This document shows, in pieces, positions 1-7,434 of a stretch of DNA of 64,000 nucleotides. The first letter of the stretch is position 1; the number at the start of each line of letters is the position of its first letter. This stretch comes from Chryseobacterium joostei. GTDB taxonomy: Bacteria > Bacteroidota > Bacteroidia > Flavobacteriales > Weeksellaceae. Position numbers and translations under genes: made by a program. A model generated the notes under the pieces. The model saw only the letters and a program-made list of their open reading frames with translations, was not told the DNA's origin and made no database searches. The DNA lies in NCBI RefSeq assembly GCF_003815775.1, contig NZ_CP033926.1, positions 3,224,001-3,288,000 of the forward strand, written 5' to 3'.

Positions 1-2175
1 GTGTCGGGGAAAGTGACATTTAAAAATAAAGGAATACATGAGGTAAATGTCACATTAAAAGATACCTATGACGGAGCAACAACGGATGCACAAGGAAATT
101 TTTCCTTTGAAACCTCAGAGAAAGGAAGTCATGTTTTAACTTTTACCCACCCGAAATATGAAGAGATTAACAAAACTATTATTATTGATAATCAGGATAT
201 TTCATTAGGGAATATTGAAATTAAAGAACAGGTAAGTGAGATTGATGCTATAGTGGTTTCTGCAGGTTCCATTGAAGCGAGTGATAAGAAAAGAGCAAGC
301 GCTTTACTCACACCCACGGATATTTATACCATCGCAGGAGCCGATGCTCAGGTTTCCTCCGCATTAAACTATCTTCCCGGGGTCCAGAAAGTAGGAGGAA
401 CGGAGGGGGTTTTTATCAGAGGAGGTACTGGAACAGAAGCGAAAATATTCATGGATGGAATTTTAATCAACAATTATTTCTCCAATTCAGTAGCAGGAAT
501 AGCAGGAAGAGATCAGTTTAATACCTCTATTTTTAAAGGGAATGTATTTTCAAGTGGTGGTTATTCTGCTTTATACGGGCAGGCTCTTTCCGGAGCATTA
601 TTGTTGGAAAGTGTTGATTTACCGGACCAGACTTCCTATGATGTTTCAGTTTCACCAATTTTTCTTGGTGGCGGATTTCAAAAATTAACCAATGACAATA
701 GGCATTCTTATGGTGTTTCTTTGAATTATTCAGATTTAAACCTAATGCAGAAAGTATTCAATTATAATACAAACTTCGTAGACTCTCCCAAAGGACTGAA
801 TGGCAACTTTAATTTTAGAATTAAAACAAAATCAGGCGGATTCATAAAATACTACGGAATGTATACCGGTAATAATATGGGGGTGAAATCAGAAAGTCTG
901 GAACCCGGAAGTGATTTTTCTCTCGTAAGATTGAAAGGAAAAAGTACCTACCATAATTTGACCTTTAGACAGAAATTCGGAAAATACCTGCTGAATGTGG
1001 GAACTTCATATGCATTTAACAGATCAGACCTTAATTTTTCTACAGAAACCAACAATGTAGAATCAGAAAGAACCAGATTGCTTACAGATGGAAACTATAT
1101 CAACCTTAAGGCTGTTCTTGAAAGAAAAATCAATAGAATCAGCGCTATCAGAGGAGGTTTTGAGTTGAATAATGCCGATGAAAAATTGAACTTTGAAGAT
1201 GTTCGTAAGCATTATAGAGATCTAATTTCCTCAGCATTTGTAGAAACAGATCTTGGATTCAGCAATGCATTATCAGCAAAAATAGGCGTGAGGGCAGAGA
1301 ATTCATCTTATTTGGGAAAGAATAATTTTGCACCCCGATTTGCTCTGGCATACCGTTTAGCAAAGAACTGGACATCATCATTAGCTTATGGAATTTTCTA
1401 CCAAAACCCAGAAAGCAAATACATTAATGGGCCTGCTAATTTAGGATTTCAGAAATCGGAACACTATGTTCTTCAGGTGCAAAGAAGTTCTGAGGGAAGA
1501 TCACTACGTCTGGAGGCTTTCTACAAAAAATATGATCAGTTGATCAAAACCTATAACATCATTCCGGGGAAAGATCAGCAACAGCAGGTACAAACAGCCT
1601 TAAACAATGATGGTTACGGCTACGCAAAAGGAGTAGAAGTATTCTGGAGAGATAACAATAAAACCTTTAAAAATATTGATTATTGGATTACTTACTCTTA
1701 TCTGGATACCAAAAGGGATTTTCTTAATTATCCGGTAAGTATGAAGCCTAACTTTGCTGCAGAGCATACATTATCGGTAGTGGTTAAAAGATTTATTCCG
1801 GAATGGAAAGTGGGAGCCAACCTATCTTATTTGTACACAAAAGGACGACCTTACTACGACATTGCATCAAGATGGGAAGACGGAAAAGCAGTTAATTATA
1901 CTAGAAATGAGGGGCAATTAAAAGATTATAACAGTCTTAATCTCAGCTTTAATTACCTGCCCAATATCGGAAAGAAAGATGCAAAGGTGTTTCCCATATT
2001 TGTTTTGAGTGTTTCCAATATTTTAGGGTCAAAAAATGTGTATGGATATAATTTTTCAACAGATGGGTCCAGAAGTTCAGCTGTTTTACCCCCGGTAAAT
2101 ACCTTTGTATTTGTTGGTGCATTTTTCATCTTTGGAGTAGATAAAACAGAGGATGTAATCAACAGTAATTTATAA
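1..2175 (+). CDS. TonB-dependent receptor, 5' end cut by the window
   Basis: Outer-membrane TonB-dependent receptor that imports a ligand using energy from TonB-ExbB-ExbD. The visible part opens inside a carboxypeptidase-regulatory-like beta-sandwich (about residues 1-75), then a plug domain with the typical VFIRGGTGTEAKIFMDGI stretch near residue 137, then a long C-terminal barrel rich in alternating aromatic/polar strands. The GTG at base 1 is not a credible start, because the signal peptide and the first strand of the regulatory domain are missing; roughly 20-30 residues lie upstream. The next gene, 49 bp on, encodes a secreted protein and is probably co-transcribed. The ligand cannot be told from sequence. 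A domestic ExbB-ExbD-TonB set lies at 31.9-34.0 kb. Confidence 0.92.
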   Translation: MSGKVTFKNKGIHEVNVTLKDTYDGATTDAQGNFSFETSEKGSHVLTFTHPKYEEINKTIIIDNQDISLGNIEIKEQVSEIDAIVVSAGSIEASDKKRASALLTPTDIYTIAGADAQVSSALNYLPGVQKVGGTEGVFIRGGTGTEAKIFMDGILINNYFSNSVAGIAGRDQFNTSIFKGNVFSSGGYSALYGQALSGALLLESVDLPDQTSYDVSVSPIFLGGGFQKLTNDNRHSYGVSLNYSDLNLMQKVFNYNTNFVDSPKGLNGNFNFRIKTKSGGFIKYYGMYTGNNMGVKSESLEPGSDFSLVRLKGKSTYHNLTFRQKFGKYLLNVGTSYAFNRSDLNFSTETNNVESERTRLLTDGNYINLKAVLERKINRISAIRGGFELNNADEKLNFEDVRKHYRDLISSAFVETDLGFSNALSAKIGVRAENSSYLGKNNFAPRFALAYRLAKNWTSSLAYGIFYQNPESKYINGPANLGFQKSEHYVLQVQRSSEGRSLRLEAFYKKYDQLIKTYNIIPGKDQQQQVQTALNNDGYGYAKGVEVFWRDNNKTFKNIDYWITYSYLDTKRDFLNYPVSMKPNFAAEHTLSVVVKRFIPEWKVGANLSYLYTKGRPYYDIASRWEDGKAVNYTRNEGQLKDYNSLNLSFNYLPNIGKKDAKVFPIFVLSVSNILGSKNVYGYNFSTDGSRSSAVLPPVNTFVFVGAFFIFGVDKTEDVINSNL

Positions 2176-2224
2176 AAACATATCTTCGAAAAAACAATAC
2201 AACTAACTTTTTAAAATTAATATA

Positions 2225-2884
2225 ATGAAAAAATACATTTTAAGCTTTGCTTTAGTTTTGATGAGCTTAACGGCTTTTGCTCAGTCAGATTATGAAAAAA
2301 TTATGTCTGAAAAGATAGGGAAGATAGAAGCCTGTAAAACAACAGAGGAATTCCAGGCGCTGGCAAATGATTTTCAGAGAATAGGAAGTAAAGAAAGCGG
2401 ACAATGGCTTCCGTCATACTACGCTGCTTTTTCCTACATTCAAAAAGGACGAATCATGATGAGGGATGGTAATATGCAGGAGCTGGATGGCGTTGCAGCA
2501 CAGGCTGAAAAATATCTAGGGACAGCACAGAATCTTGCCGGAGCAGACAATGCAGAGATTCATTTGTTAAAAAAAATGGCTTATTCCCTAAGAATGATGG
2601 TTAATCCACAACAACGTTTTATGACAGATGGTGTAAGAGCATCTGAAGAGCTTAGCAGAGCAGAGAAACTGGATCCTACCAACCCAAGAATTGCTCTTAT
2701 TAAGGCAGAGGATACTTATTTTACGCCAGAACAGTTTGGAGGGAGTAAAACCAAGGGAATAGAAATGTTTAAGGAGGCAATTGCAAAATTTAATGCTTAC
2801 AAACCTAAAACCGCTTTAGATCCGAACTGGGGAAGAGGAGAAGCGGAGTATTTCATGAGTTTGTCTGCAGAAAAGGGTAGGTAA
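2225..2884 (+). CDS. secreted helical (TPR-like) protein, 219 aa
   Basis: A signal peptide ends near AFAQ (residue 20), so the product is exported, probably to the periplasm. The rest is alpha-helical with alternating Ala/Leu/Tyr spacing (for example around residues 60-110 and 145-190) that resembles tetratricopeptide repeats, though no repeat is a clean match. It follows the TonB-dependent receptor by 49 bp on the same strand, so it may serve the same uptake system. A strong terminator follows at 2951-2983. The role beyond this is unknown. Confidence 0.75.
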   Translation: MKKYILSFALVLMSLTAFAQSDYEKIMSEKIGKIEACKTTEEFQALANDFQRIGSKESGQWLPSYYAAFSYIQKGRIMMRDGNMQELDGVAAQAEKYLGTAQNLAGADNAEIHLLKKMAYSLRMMVNPQQRFMTDGVRASEELSRAEKLDPTNPRIALIKAEDTYFTPEQFGGSKTKGIEMFKEAIAKFNAYKPKTALDPNWGRGEAEYFMSLSAEKGR

Positions 2885-2950
2885 TGAATTGATTTTCATT
2901 TTTCTACAGGTTATAAATAGCAAATGACATCAGTTATTACAGATTAAAGT

Positions 2951-2983
2951 AAATCGGCTGCCTCAAAATGAGGCAGCCGATTT
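2951..2983. terminator. bidirectional intrinsic terminator
   Basis: A perfect 15-bp inverted repeat (arms 2951-2965 and 2969-2983, loop AAA) starts with AAAT and ends with ATTTT. It separates the convergent receptor operon and the small GG-leader peptide gene, and can serve both. Confidence 0.85.
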
Positions 2984-3005
2984 TATACTTTAAACTATTT
3001 GAATA

Positions 3006-3167
3006 TTAGCATGCAAAAACAGAGCATCTTCCAAATTGGTTTCTGCACATGTTCCATCCGCATCCATCATCTTCAAATGGATCTTTTATCATTAATCCTC
3101 CTCCGACTTTCTTTTGCTCGTCTCTGGTCAATTTTTTTAGTTCTTTTAACTTGGTTTGTTTTTTCAT
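3006..3167 (-). CDS. double-glycine-leader Cys-rich peptide, 53 aa
   Basis: This gene is too short for ordinary gene callers. The 53-residue product has a charged leader with KKLTRDEQKKVGGG ending at residue 24, the pattern L-T/S-x-x-E-x-x-x-(I/V)-x-G-G of class II bacteriocin/ComC-type leaders. The remaining peptide of about 29 residues carries four Cys (CGWNMC, GRC, FAC) and ends in Cys. It belongs to the same leader family as the four-peptide array at 46.96-47.72 kb, but its core differs: no terminal CC. A near-consensus promoter lies at 3233-3263. No maturation protease, ABC exporter or modifying enzyme is adjacent. It is divergent from a LytS-type kinase. Bacteriocin, signal and RiPP are all open possibilities. 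Confidence 0.75.
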   Translation of the reverse strand: MKKQTKLKELKKLTRDEQKKVGGGLMIKDPFEDDGCGWNMCRNQFGRCSVFAC

Positions 3168-3232
3168 TTTAGTTTGTTTTTTTGATGTTTCCTACTCTTT
3201 AAGCTTTTCGGATAACGCTAATTTGTATTTCC

Positions 3233-3263
3233 CTAAATTAGGATAAATATTGGAATAAACAAA
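3233..3263 (-). promoter_or_regulatory. Bacteroidetes-type promoter of the GG-leader peptide gene
   Basis: Read on the minus strand, TTTG (3263-3260) is followed by 19 bp and TAATTTAG (3240-3233). This is one mismatch from the TTTG-N19-TAnnTTTG consensus and predicts a leader of about 60 nt before the ATG at 3167. Confidence 0.55.
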
Positions 3264-3394
3264 ATTATTTTCATTAAAATGTTTATTTTTTAATGGATAA
3301 CATGGATAAATGGTTGATTTTTGTAATGAATTGTTAATTTTAATTATTGAAATAAACCTAGTATTTGAAAGTCTTTTTCGATCATGACTTCAAA

Positions 3395-3428
3395 TACCAT
3401 TCAGAAACGAAAAGCTACTATTCAGTAA
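3395..3428 (+). promoter_or_regulatory. LytTR-like direct-repeat operator upstream of the sensor kinase
   Basis: Two direct repeats, TACCATTCAGAA (3395-3406) and TACTATTCAGTAA (3416-3428), start exactly 21 bp apart, about two helical turns. The core ACCATTCRG is one base from the LytTR half-site consensus (A/T)(A/C)(C/A)GTTN(A/G)(G/T). A -7-like TACCTTTA follows at 3443-3450, but no -33 box is visible, as expected for an activated promoter. The same pair recurs at 5827-5860. The 3168-3483 gap (316 bp) otherwise holds only the divergent promoters. Confidence 0.65.
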
Positions 3429-3483
3429 GAAATAATTTTACATACCTTTAATAAAAGCTAATTTTGAACCAAGAAAATGAATC

Positions 3484-4815
3484 ATGAAACGCAAGGAAAT
3501 TATAACACTATTTTGGGTATCACTCATAGTCTCTATGTTTTTCTTTTTTGCCTTTACATCAGAGAAAAGTATAGAGAGCTTTGTACTTACCATACTTATT
3601 TCCCTGCTCTATACTGTGGCATTGGGAGGTGGAAATGGGTTCCTCAACAGTTTTCTCAATAAAAGATTTCCATGGTCTGAAGAAACAACCAAAAGAGCGG
3701 TAATAAGTATTATTTCCATTGTTATAGCTAACATTGTATTGGTTTATTTGTGTAACTATATCAATTTTGTGTTGATTCAGAAAGCAAGTACTACCGAGGA
3801 GTTTTTCTCAGGAAAATATAACCTTGCCAATTGGTTTACCATCAATATTGCATTGCTTATTTCAGCATTCCTGCATGCAAAGGGATTTATGGAAGAGCTG
3901 AAGAAAACTTCCAGAAAAGAAGTGGTAGAACAGAAGCTTATTGCCAAATCTGCAAACGCACAATTTGAAAGCCTTAAGAACCAATTGGATCCTCATTTCC
4001 TTTTTAATTCTTTAAATGTTTTAAGTTCCCTGATTGACGAAAATCCGCAGCAGGCACAAAAGTTTACAGCTTCAATGTCAAAGATTTATCGTTATGTACT
4101 TGAACAGAAAGATAAAGAACTGGTAACCGTAGAGGATGAAATAGAATTTGCAAAAACCTATTGTGATCTTTTAAAAACAAGATTTGAAGATAGTGTAGAT
4201 TTTAACTTTGATGTTAAAAAAGAAGACTACCGGAAATATGTAGTACCATTATCCTTACAGCTTCTGTTGGAAAACTGTATCAAGCATAATTTTGCGACTT
4301 CTTCAAAACCTTTGGTTATAAGAATATTTTCAGAGGGAGATATCCTTTGCATTGAGAATAATTTACAGGTAAGAGAACAAATTAAGGAGAGCTCAGGAAT
4401 TGGATTATCCAATATTGTACAGCGTTATTCACTGCTTACCAAGCGAAATGTTTTTATAGAAAAATCCGAGGATTATTTTAAAGTAAAGCTTCCAATGCTT
4501 GCGGATAAACCTAATATTGTCAGCACAAAACCCAATGATGATTATAAAGCTTACAAAAAAGCGCAAAAGAGAGTAAAGGAAATAAGAGGATTCTATAGCA
4601 ATTTGATCTCTTATTGCATCGTTATTCCCTTTTTGATTTTTATCAATCTTTTTACAGGAAGCCGAAGTCATTGGTTTTGGTTCCCGGTATTTGGTTGGGG
4701 AATTGGTTTGGCGTCCCATGCTTTTAAGGTATTTGGGGTAGGAGAATCCTGGCAGGAAAAAAAGATTCGTGAAATTATGGACAAACAAAAAAATAGAAAC
4801 GATGGAAACATTTGA
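3484..4815 (+). CDS. LytS-type sensor histidine kinase with C-terminal 2TM domain
   Basis: Membrane sensor kinase of 443 aa. About four hydrophobic segments occupy residues 5-135. A His_kinase (LytS/YehU type) H-box, DPHFLFNSLN, follows with H171 as the phosphoacceptor; the ATPase N-box LLLENCIKHN has N264 and the G-box GIGLSN lies at 305-310. Residues 350-435 form an extra 2TM domain, with the paired segments IVIPFLIFINLF and VFGWGIGLASHAF, homologous to the free proteins encoded at 4802, 5941 and 6252. The stop overlaps the next start by 14 bp. The likely partner is the LytTR regulator at 6585. LytTR-like sites precede the gene. The signal is unknown. Confidence 0.9.
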   Translation: MKRKEIITLFWVSLIVSMFFFFAFTSEKSIESFVLTILISLLYTVALGGGNGFLNSFLNKRFPWSEETTKRAVISIISIVIANIVLVYLCNYINFVLIQKASTTEEFFSGKYNLANWFTINIALLISAFLHAKGFMEELKKTSRKEVVEQKLIAKSANAQFESLKNQLDPHFLFNSLNVLSSLIDENPQQAQKFTASMSKIYRYVLEQKDKELVTVEDEIEFAKTYCDLLKTRFEDSVDFNFDVKKEDYRKYVVPLSLQLLLENCIKHNFATSSKPLVIRIFSEGDILCIENNLQVREQIKESSGIGLSNIVQRYSLLTKRNVFIEKSEDYFKVKLPMLADKPNIVSTKPNDDYKAYKKAQKRVKEIRGFYSNLISYCIVIPFLIFINLFTGSRSHWFWFPVFGWGIGLASHAFKVFGVGESWQEKKIREIMDKQKNRNDGNI

Positions 4816-5107
4816 CGAAGATGATATTCAATATCAGAAAGCAAAACGCCAGGTAGAACGGCTAAGAGGGTTTTATAGCCATCTTTTCATCTATATTATC
4901 ATCAATCTGGTGATCGTTTATTACAATTATACCCACTTAAAACCCGGAGAAAGCTATTTTCAGTTTAAAAACTTTTTTACAGCAACGTTTTGGGGTATTG
5001 GGATTTTAGCACATGCTGCAGTAGTTTTCGTTTCCAAAGCCAGTTATCTACAGAAATGGGAAGAGAGAAAGATCCGTGAGCTGATGGAAAAAGAGAAGAA
5101 GGAGTAA
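4802..5107 (+). CDS. 2TM domain protein, 101 aa
   Basis: Small integral membrane protein with two hydrophobic segments (about residues 25-45 and 60-80), preceded by an amphipathic YQKAKRQVERLRGFYSHL helix and followed by a charged EERKIRELMEKEKKE tail. The architecture matches the C-terminal domain of the kinase it overlaps. The ATG at 4802 is preferred over the ATG at 4769 because homologous domains start at this point. It is translationally coupled to the kinase, so a role as an accessory or competitor of kinase membrane contacts is plausible but unproven. Confidence 0.8.
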   Translation: METFDEDDIQYQKAKRQVERLRGFYSHLFIYIIINLVIVYYNYTHLKPGESYFQFKNFFTATFWGIGILAHAAVVFVSKASYLQKWEERKIRELMEKEKKE

Positions 5108-5142
5108 TAGAGCCTTAAATCGACAGAATCATAGATAAGCTT

Positions 5143-5164
5143 ATTGCTAAAAAGCAATCTTTTG
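5143..5164 (+). terminator. weak intrinsic terminator
   Basis: ATTGCT-AAAA-AGCAAT hairpin (5143-5158) followed by CTTTTG. It is short and of moderate quality, after the kinase/2TM pair. Confidence 0.4.
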
Positions 5165-5223
5165 TAAAAGTATGCTAGTAAGCCTTTCGGAATTTTACCT
5201 TTTTCACACTAAAAAATCACGAT

Positions 5224-5793
5224 ATGACTCCCTTACAAATACTGTTCTCTATTTCCATGGCTGTATGGTTCCTTAGTGAATTTCTTTACAAAAACATCTT
5301 GAAATCCAATAAAGAAGATAGAAAAGACAAGGATAAATCCACGCTTAATATCCTATGGCTGGCCATTCCGTTTTCTATTGCAGCCGCAATCACAATTTCT
5401 AATTTGTCTACACTGCCAATTACCAGGGAAAAATGGATTTTGTATGTAGGAGAAGCACTTATTCTCATCGGTATTATCCTCAGATTTATAATCATCAGGT
5501 CTTTAGGTAAATATTTTACTGTGGATGTTACTATCAGACAGGATCATAAGATAAAGAAAGAGGGTTTCTACAAATATCTGAGACATCCATCTTATGCCTT
5601 TTCTTTGCTTACTTCACTTGGCCTGGGATTATATTTAAATAACTGGTTGTCATTACTATTTGCTTTTGTTCCTCCGTTTTTAGCTTTTGCCTATAGAATT
5701 AAAATTGAAGAGCAAGCTCTATTAGAGCAGTTTGGGCAAGAATATATTGAATACCGAAAAACGACAAAAAAACTAATCCCTTTTATTTATTAA
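5224..5793 (+). CDS. ICMT/PEMT-family membrane methyltransferase, 189 aa
   Basis: Integral membrane protein with about four to five hydrophobic helices and the C-terminal signature of the isoprenylcysteine carboxyl methyltransferase / phospholipid methyltransferase family: YLRHPSYAF (near residue 120) followed by a second conserved block EEQALLEQFGQEYIEYRK near residue 162. Members use S-adenosylmethionine. Bacterial substrates are mostly unknown, so lipid, isoprenoid or small-molecule methylation are all possible. It sits inside the LytS/2TM/LytTR cluster on the same strand. Confidence 0.8.
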   Translation: MTPLQILFSISMAVWFLSEFLYKNILKSNKEDRKDKDKSTLNILWLAIPFSIAAAITISNLSTLPITREKWILYVGEALILIGIILRFIIIRSLGKYFTVDVTIRQDHKIKKEGFYKYLRHPSYAFSLLTSLGLGLYLNNWLSLLFAFVPPFLAFAYRIKIEEQALLEQFGQEYIEYRKTTKKLIPFIY

Positions 5794-5826
5794 AAACCGT
5801 GTCTGGCTCCGTTAATCTGATGTTTT

Positions 5827-5860
5827 TACCATTCGGGAAGCATAAACTACCATTCGGTAA
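5827..5860 (+). promoter_or_regulatory. second LytTR-like direct-repeat operator
   Basis: TACCATTCGGGAA (5827-5839) and TACCATTCGGTAA (5848-5860) are direct repeats starting exactly 21 bp apart, matching the pair before the kinase gene. The promoter boxes follow at 5867-5899. Confidence 0.7.
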
Positions 5861-5866
5861 TATAAA

Positions 5867-5899
5867 ATTGATTTGAGGCCCTTTTCCATCATACCTTTG
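5867..5899 (+). promoter_or_regulatory. promoter of the 2TM-2TM-LytTR operon
   Basis: ATTG (5867-5870), 21 bp, TACCTTTG (5892-5899), a perfect TAnnTTTG -7 box. It sits just downstream of the 21-bp direct repeats. Confidence 0.6.
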
Positions 5900-5940
5900 A
5901 TTCAAGAAAAAAACAAATTAACTCTTAAATCAAAAATAGT

Positions 5941-6231
5941 ATGGAAACTTTTAGCAAAGAAACAACCGCTTATGAAAGAGCCTCAAAAAGAGTAAAAGAA
6001 TTAAAAGAATTCTATGGAAATCTTACTTCTTTCTGTATCGTAATTCCCTTTCTAGCCTTATTGAATATTATCACAGCACCCGGATATTTATGGTTTTTAT
6101 GGCCAATGTTAGGCTGGGGAATAGGAATCGCTTTTCATGCAGTCAATATATTTGGAATTGGAAAAAACTGGGAAGAAAAGAAAATTAAGGAGCTGATGGA
6201 TCAGGAAAGAGGAAAAACAAAAACTTTATAA
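5941..6231 (+). CDS. 2TM domain protein, 96 aa
   Basis: Close paralogue of the kinase C-terminal domain: YERASKRVKELKEFYGNL amphipathic helix, first segment FCIVIPFLALLNIITAP, turn with LWFLWPMLGWG, second segment GIGIAFHAVNIFGIG, then a charged EEKKIKELMDQE tail. It is the first gene after the promoter at 5867-5899 and is followed by another 2TM gene 20 bp on. A function in the sensory membrane complex is inferred only from the fusion in the kinase. Confidence 0.8.
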   Translation: METFSKETTAYERASKRVKELKEFYGNLTSFCIVIPFLALLNIITAPGYLWFLWPMLGWGIGIAFHAVNIFGIGKNWEEKKIKELMDQERGKTKTL

Positions 6232-6251
6232 TAACTTTTAAAAACAATATC

Positions 6252-6524
6252 ATGGATTATAATAGAGCACACAACAGGGTTCAACAATTGAAAAAATTCT
6301 ATAAAAACCTTATGTGGTTTGGAATTATTGCAGCAATCATTATCGGGAATGATCTTATTAAGAACGGGATGCATTATAATATATTGAGCGGACATTTGAT
6401 ATTAACTATCTGGGCAATTTTTCTCACCATAAAAGCATTTTCTCTGTTTGTTTTTGATGACTCGTGGGAAAATGAAATCATGAATAAGGAGCTTAAAAAA
6501 GATAAAAAGCCAATAGATCTTTAA
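6252..6524 (+). CDS. 2TM domain protein, 90 aa
   Basis: Third free-standing 2TM protein and the most divergent. It has the YNRAHNRVQQLKKFYKNL helix, two hydrophobic segments (about 20-35 and 48-68), and a Lys-rich tail. It lies 20 bp after its paralogue and 60 bp before the LytTR regulator gene, so co-transcription with both is likely. Confidence 0.78.
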   Translation: MDYNRAHNRVQQLKKFYKNLMWFGIIAAIIIGNDLIKNGMHYNILSGHLILTIWAIFLTIKAFSLFVFDDSWENEIMNKELKKDKKPIDL

Positions 6525-6584
6525 AACCTCCTGTTTTTTATCTAATTTTATTTCCAAAATTCTAAAACTAAAACTGTAAACTCA

Positions 6585-7328
6585 ATGATCAAAACGGTTA
6601 TTATCGAAGACGAAAAACCAGCTTCAAGGAAATTAGAAAGAATGTTAAGTAACTTTCCTGAAATTGAAGTGGTTACTAAAATAGAATCAGTAGAGGAGGG
6701 AGTAGCCTGGTTTTCTGAGAACGAACATCCTCAGCTGATCTTTTCTGACATTGTTCTGGGAGACGGATTGTCATTCGATATCTTTGAAAAGGTACCTACC
6801 AAAGGGTTTATCATTTATACAACTGCATTTGATCAATACACGTTAAAGGCCTTTAAACTAAATAGTATAGACTATCTTCTGAAACCAATCCTTGAAGAAG
6901 ATCTTGCAGGCGCTGTAGAAAAATTTAAGTCATTTATTCCGGCAAACGATGTTATTGGTTCGCAGGATATCAAGCAGCTGATCAGGAAAGAAAAATCTAC
7001 CCTTTCCAGAGTTTTGGTGAAGATTGGGTATAATCTGAAAATTGTTCAGGCACAGGAAATAAGTTGTTTTTTCAGTGAAAATAAGATTGTCTATTTACAA
7101 ACAGAAGATCGTACCTATCCATCAGATTTTACGCTGGATGAATTGGAGGATCTTTTGGATGAGAAGAAATTCTTCCGTGTCAACAGACAGTTTATCATCA
7201 ATTCAGACTACATAAAAAATATTCATACATCGCCTTATTACAAAGTAGACCTTGAATTTCAGCCGCAGGAAGAAATTACGGTAAGCAGAGATCGTGTAAA
7301 GGATTTCAAAGACTGGCTTGTAAGCTAA
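6585..7328 (+). CDS. LytTR-family response regulator, 247 aa
   Basis: Two-component regulator. The receiver domain (residues 1-115) has the acidic pair E8/D9, phosphoacceptor D55 (LIFSDIVLGD), the switch Thr in YTTAFD and Lys in LLKPI. The C-terminal LytTR DNA-binding domain is at about 150-247. It is the probable partner of the LytS-type kinase at 3484, although 2TM and methyltransferase genes lie between them. LytTR-like 21-bp direct repeats upstream of the kinase and of its own operon suggest autoregulation. Confidence 0.92.
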   Translation: MIKTVIIEDEKPASRKLERMLSNFPEIEVVTKIESVEEGVAWFSENEHPQLIFSDIVLGDGLSFDIFEKVPTKGFIIYTTAFDQYTLKAFKLNSIDYLLKPILEEDLAGAVEKFKSFIPANDVIGSQDIKQLIRKEKSTLSRVLVKIGYNLKIVQAQEISCFFSENKIVYLQTEDRTYPSDFTLDELEDLLDEKKFFRVNRQFIINSDYIKNIHTSPYYKVDLEFQPQEEITVSRDRVKDFKDWLVS

Positions 7329-7361
7329 ACCATCAATACAATAACCTCAAAAAACAATACC

Positions 7362-7415
7362 ATGGACCTTTTACTACTACTTTTTAAGCTTTTTCTCTCT
7401 ATTTTTTACCCCTGA
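7362..7415 (+). CDS. possible 17-aa hydrophobic micro-ORF
   Basis: A 17-codon reading frame, 33 bp after the LytTR gene, encodes MDLLLLLFKLFLSIFYP. Its context AAAAACAATACCATGGA matches the start context of the 2TM gene at 6252 (AAAAACAATATCATGGA). It overlaps the left arm of the terminator at 7403-7434. It may be a genuine single-span membrane peptide of this operon, or chance. Confidence 0.3.
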   Translation: MDLLLLLFKLFLSIFYP

Positions 7416-7434
7416 TTATTATCGGGTGTAAAAA
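7403..7434. terminator. bidirectional intrinsic terminator
   Basis: A 14-bp inverted repeat with one mismatch (7403-7416 and 7421-7434), flanked by T5 and A5 runs, between the LytTR operon and the convergent gene at 7419. It overlaps that gene's stop codon. Confidence 0.65.

Noticed and set aside
1..3. GTG at base 1 as a start codon
   Set aside because: The protein opens inside a domain without signal peptide, so the gene continues upstream of the window.
5181..5192. Possible third LytTR half-site (AGCCTTTCGGAA) before the ICMT-like gene
   Set aside because: Only one half-site; the position 21 bp upstream has no match.
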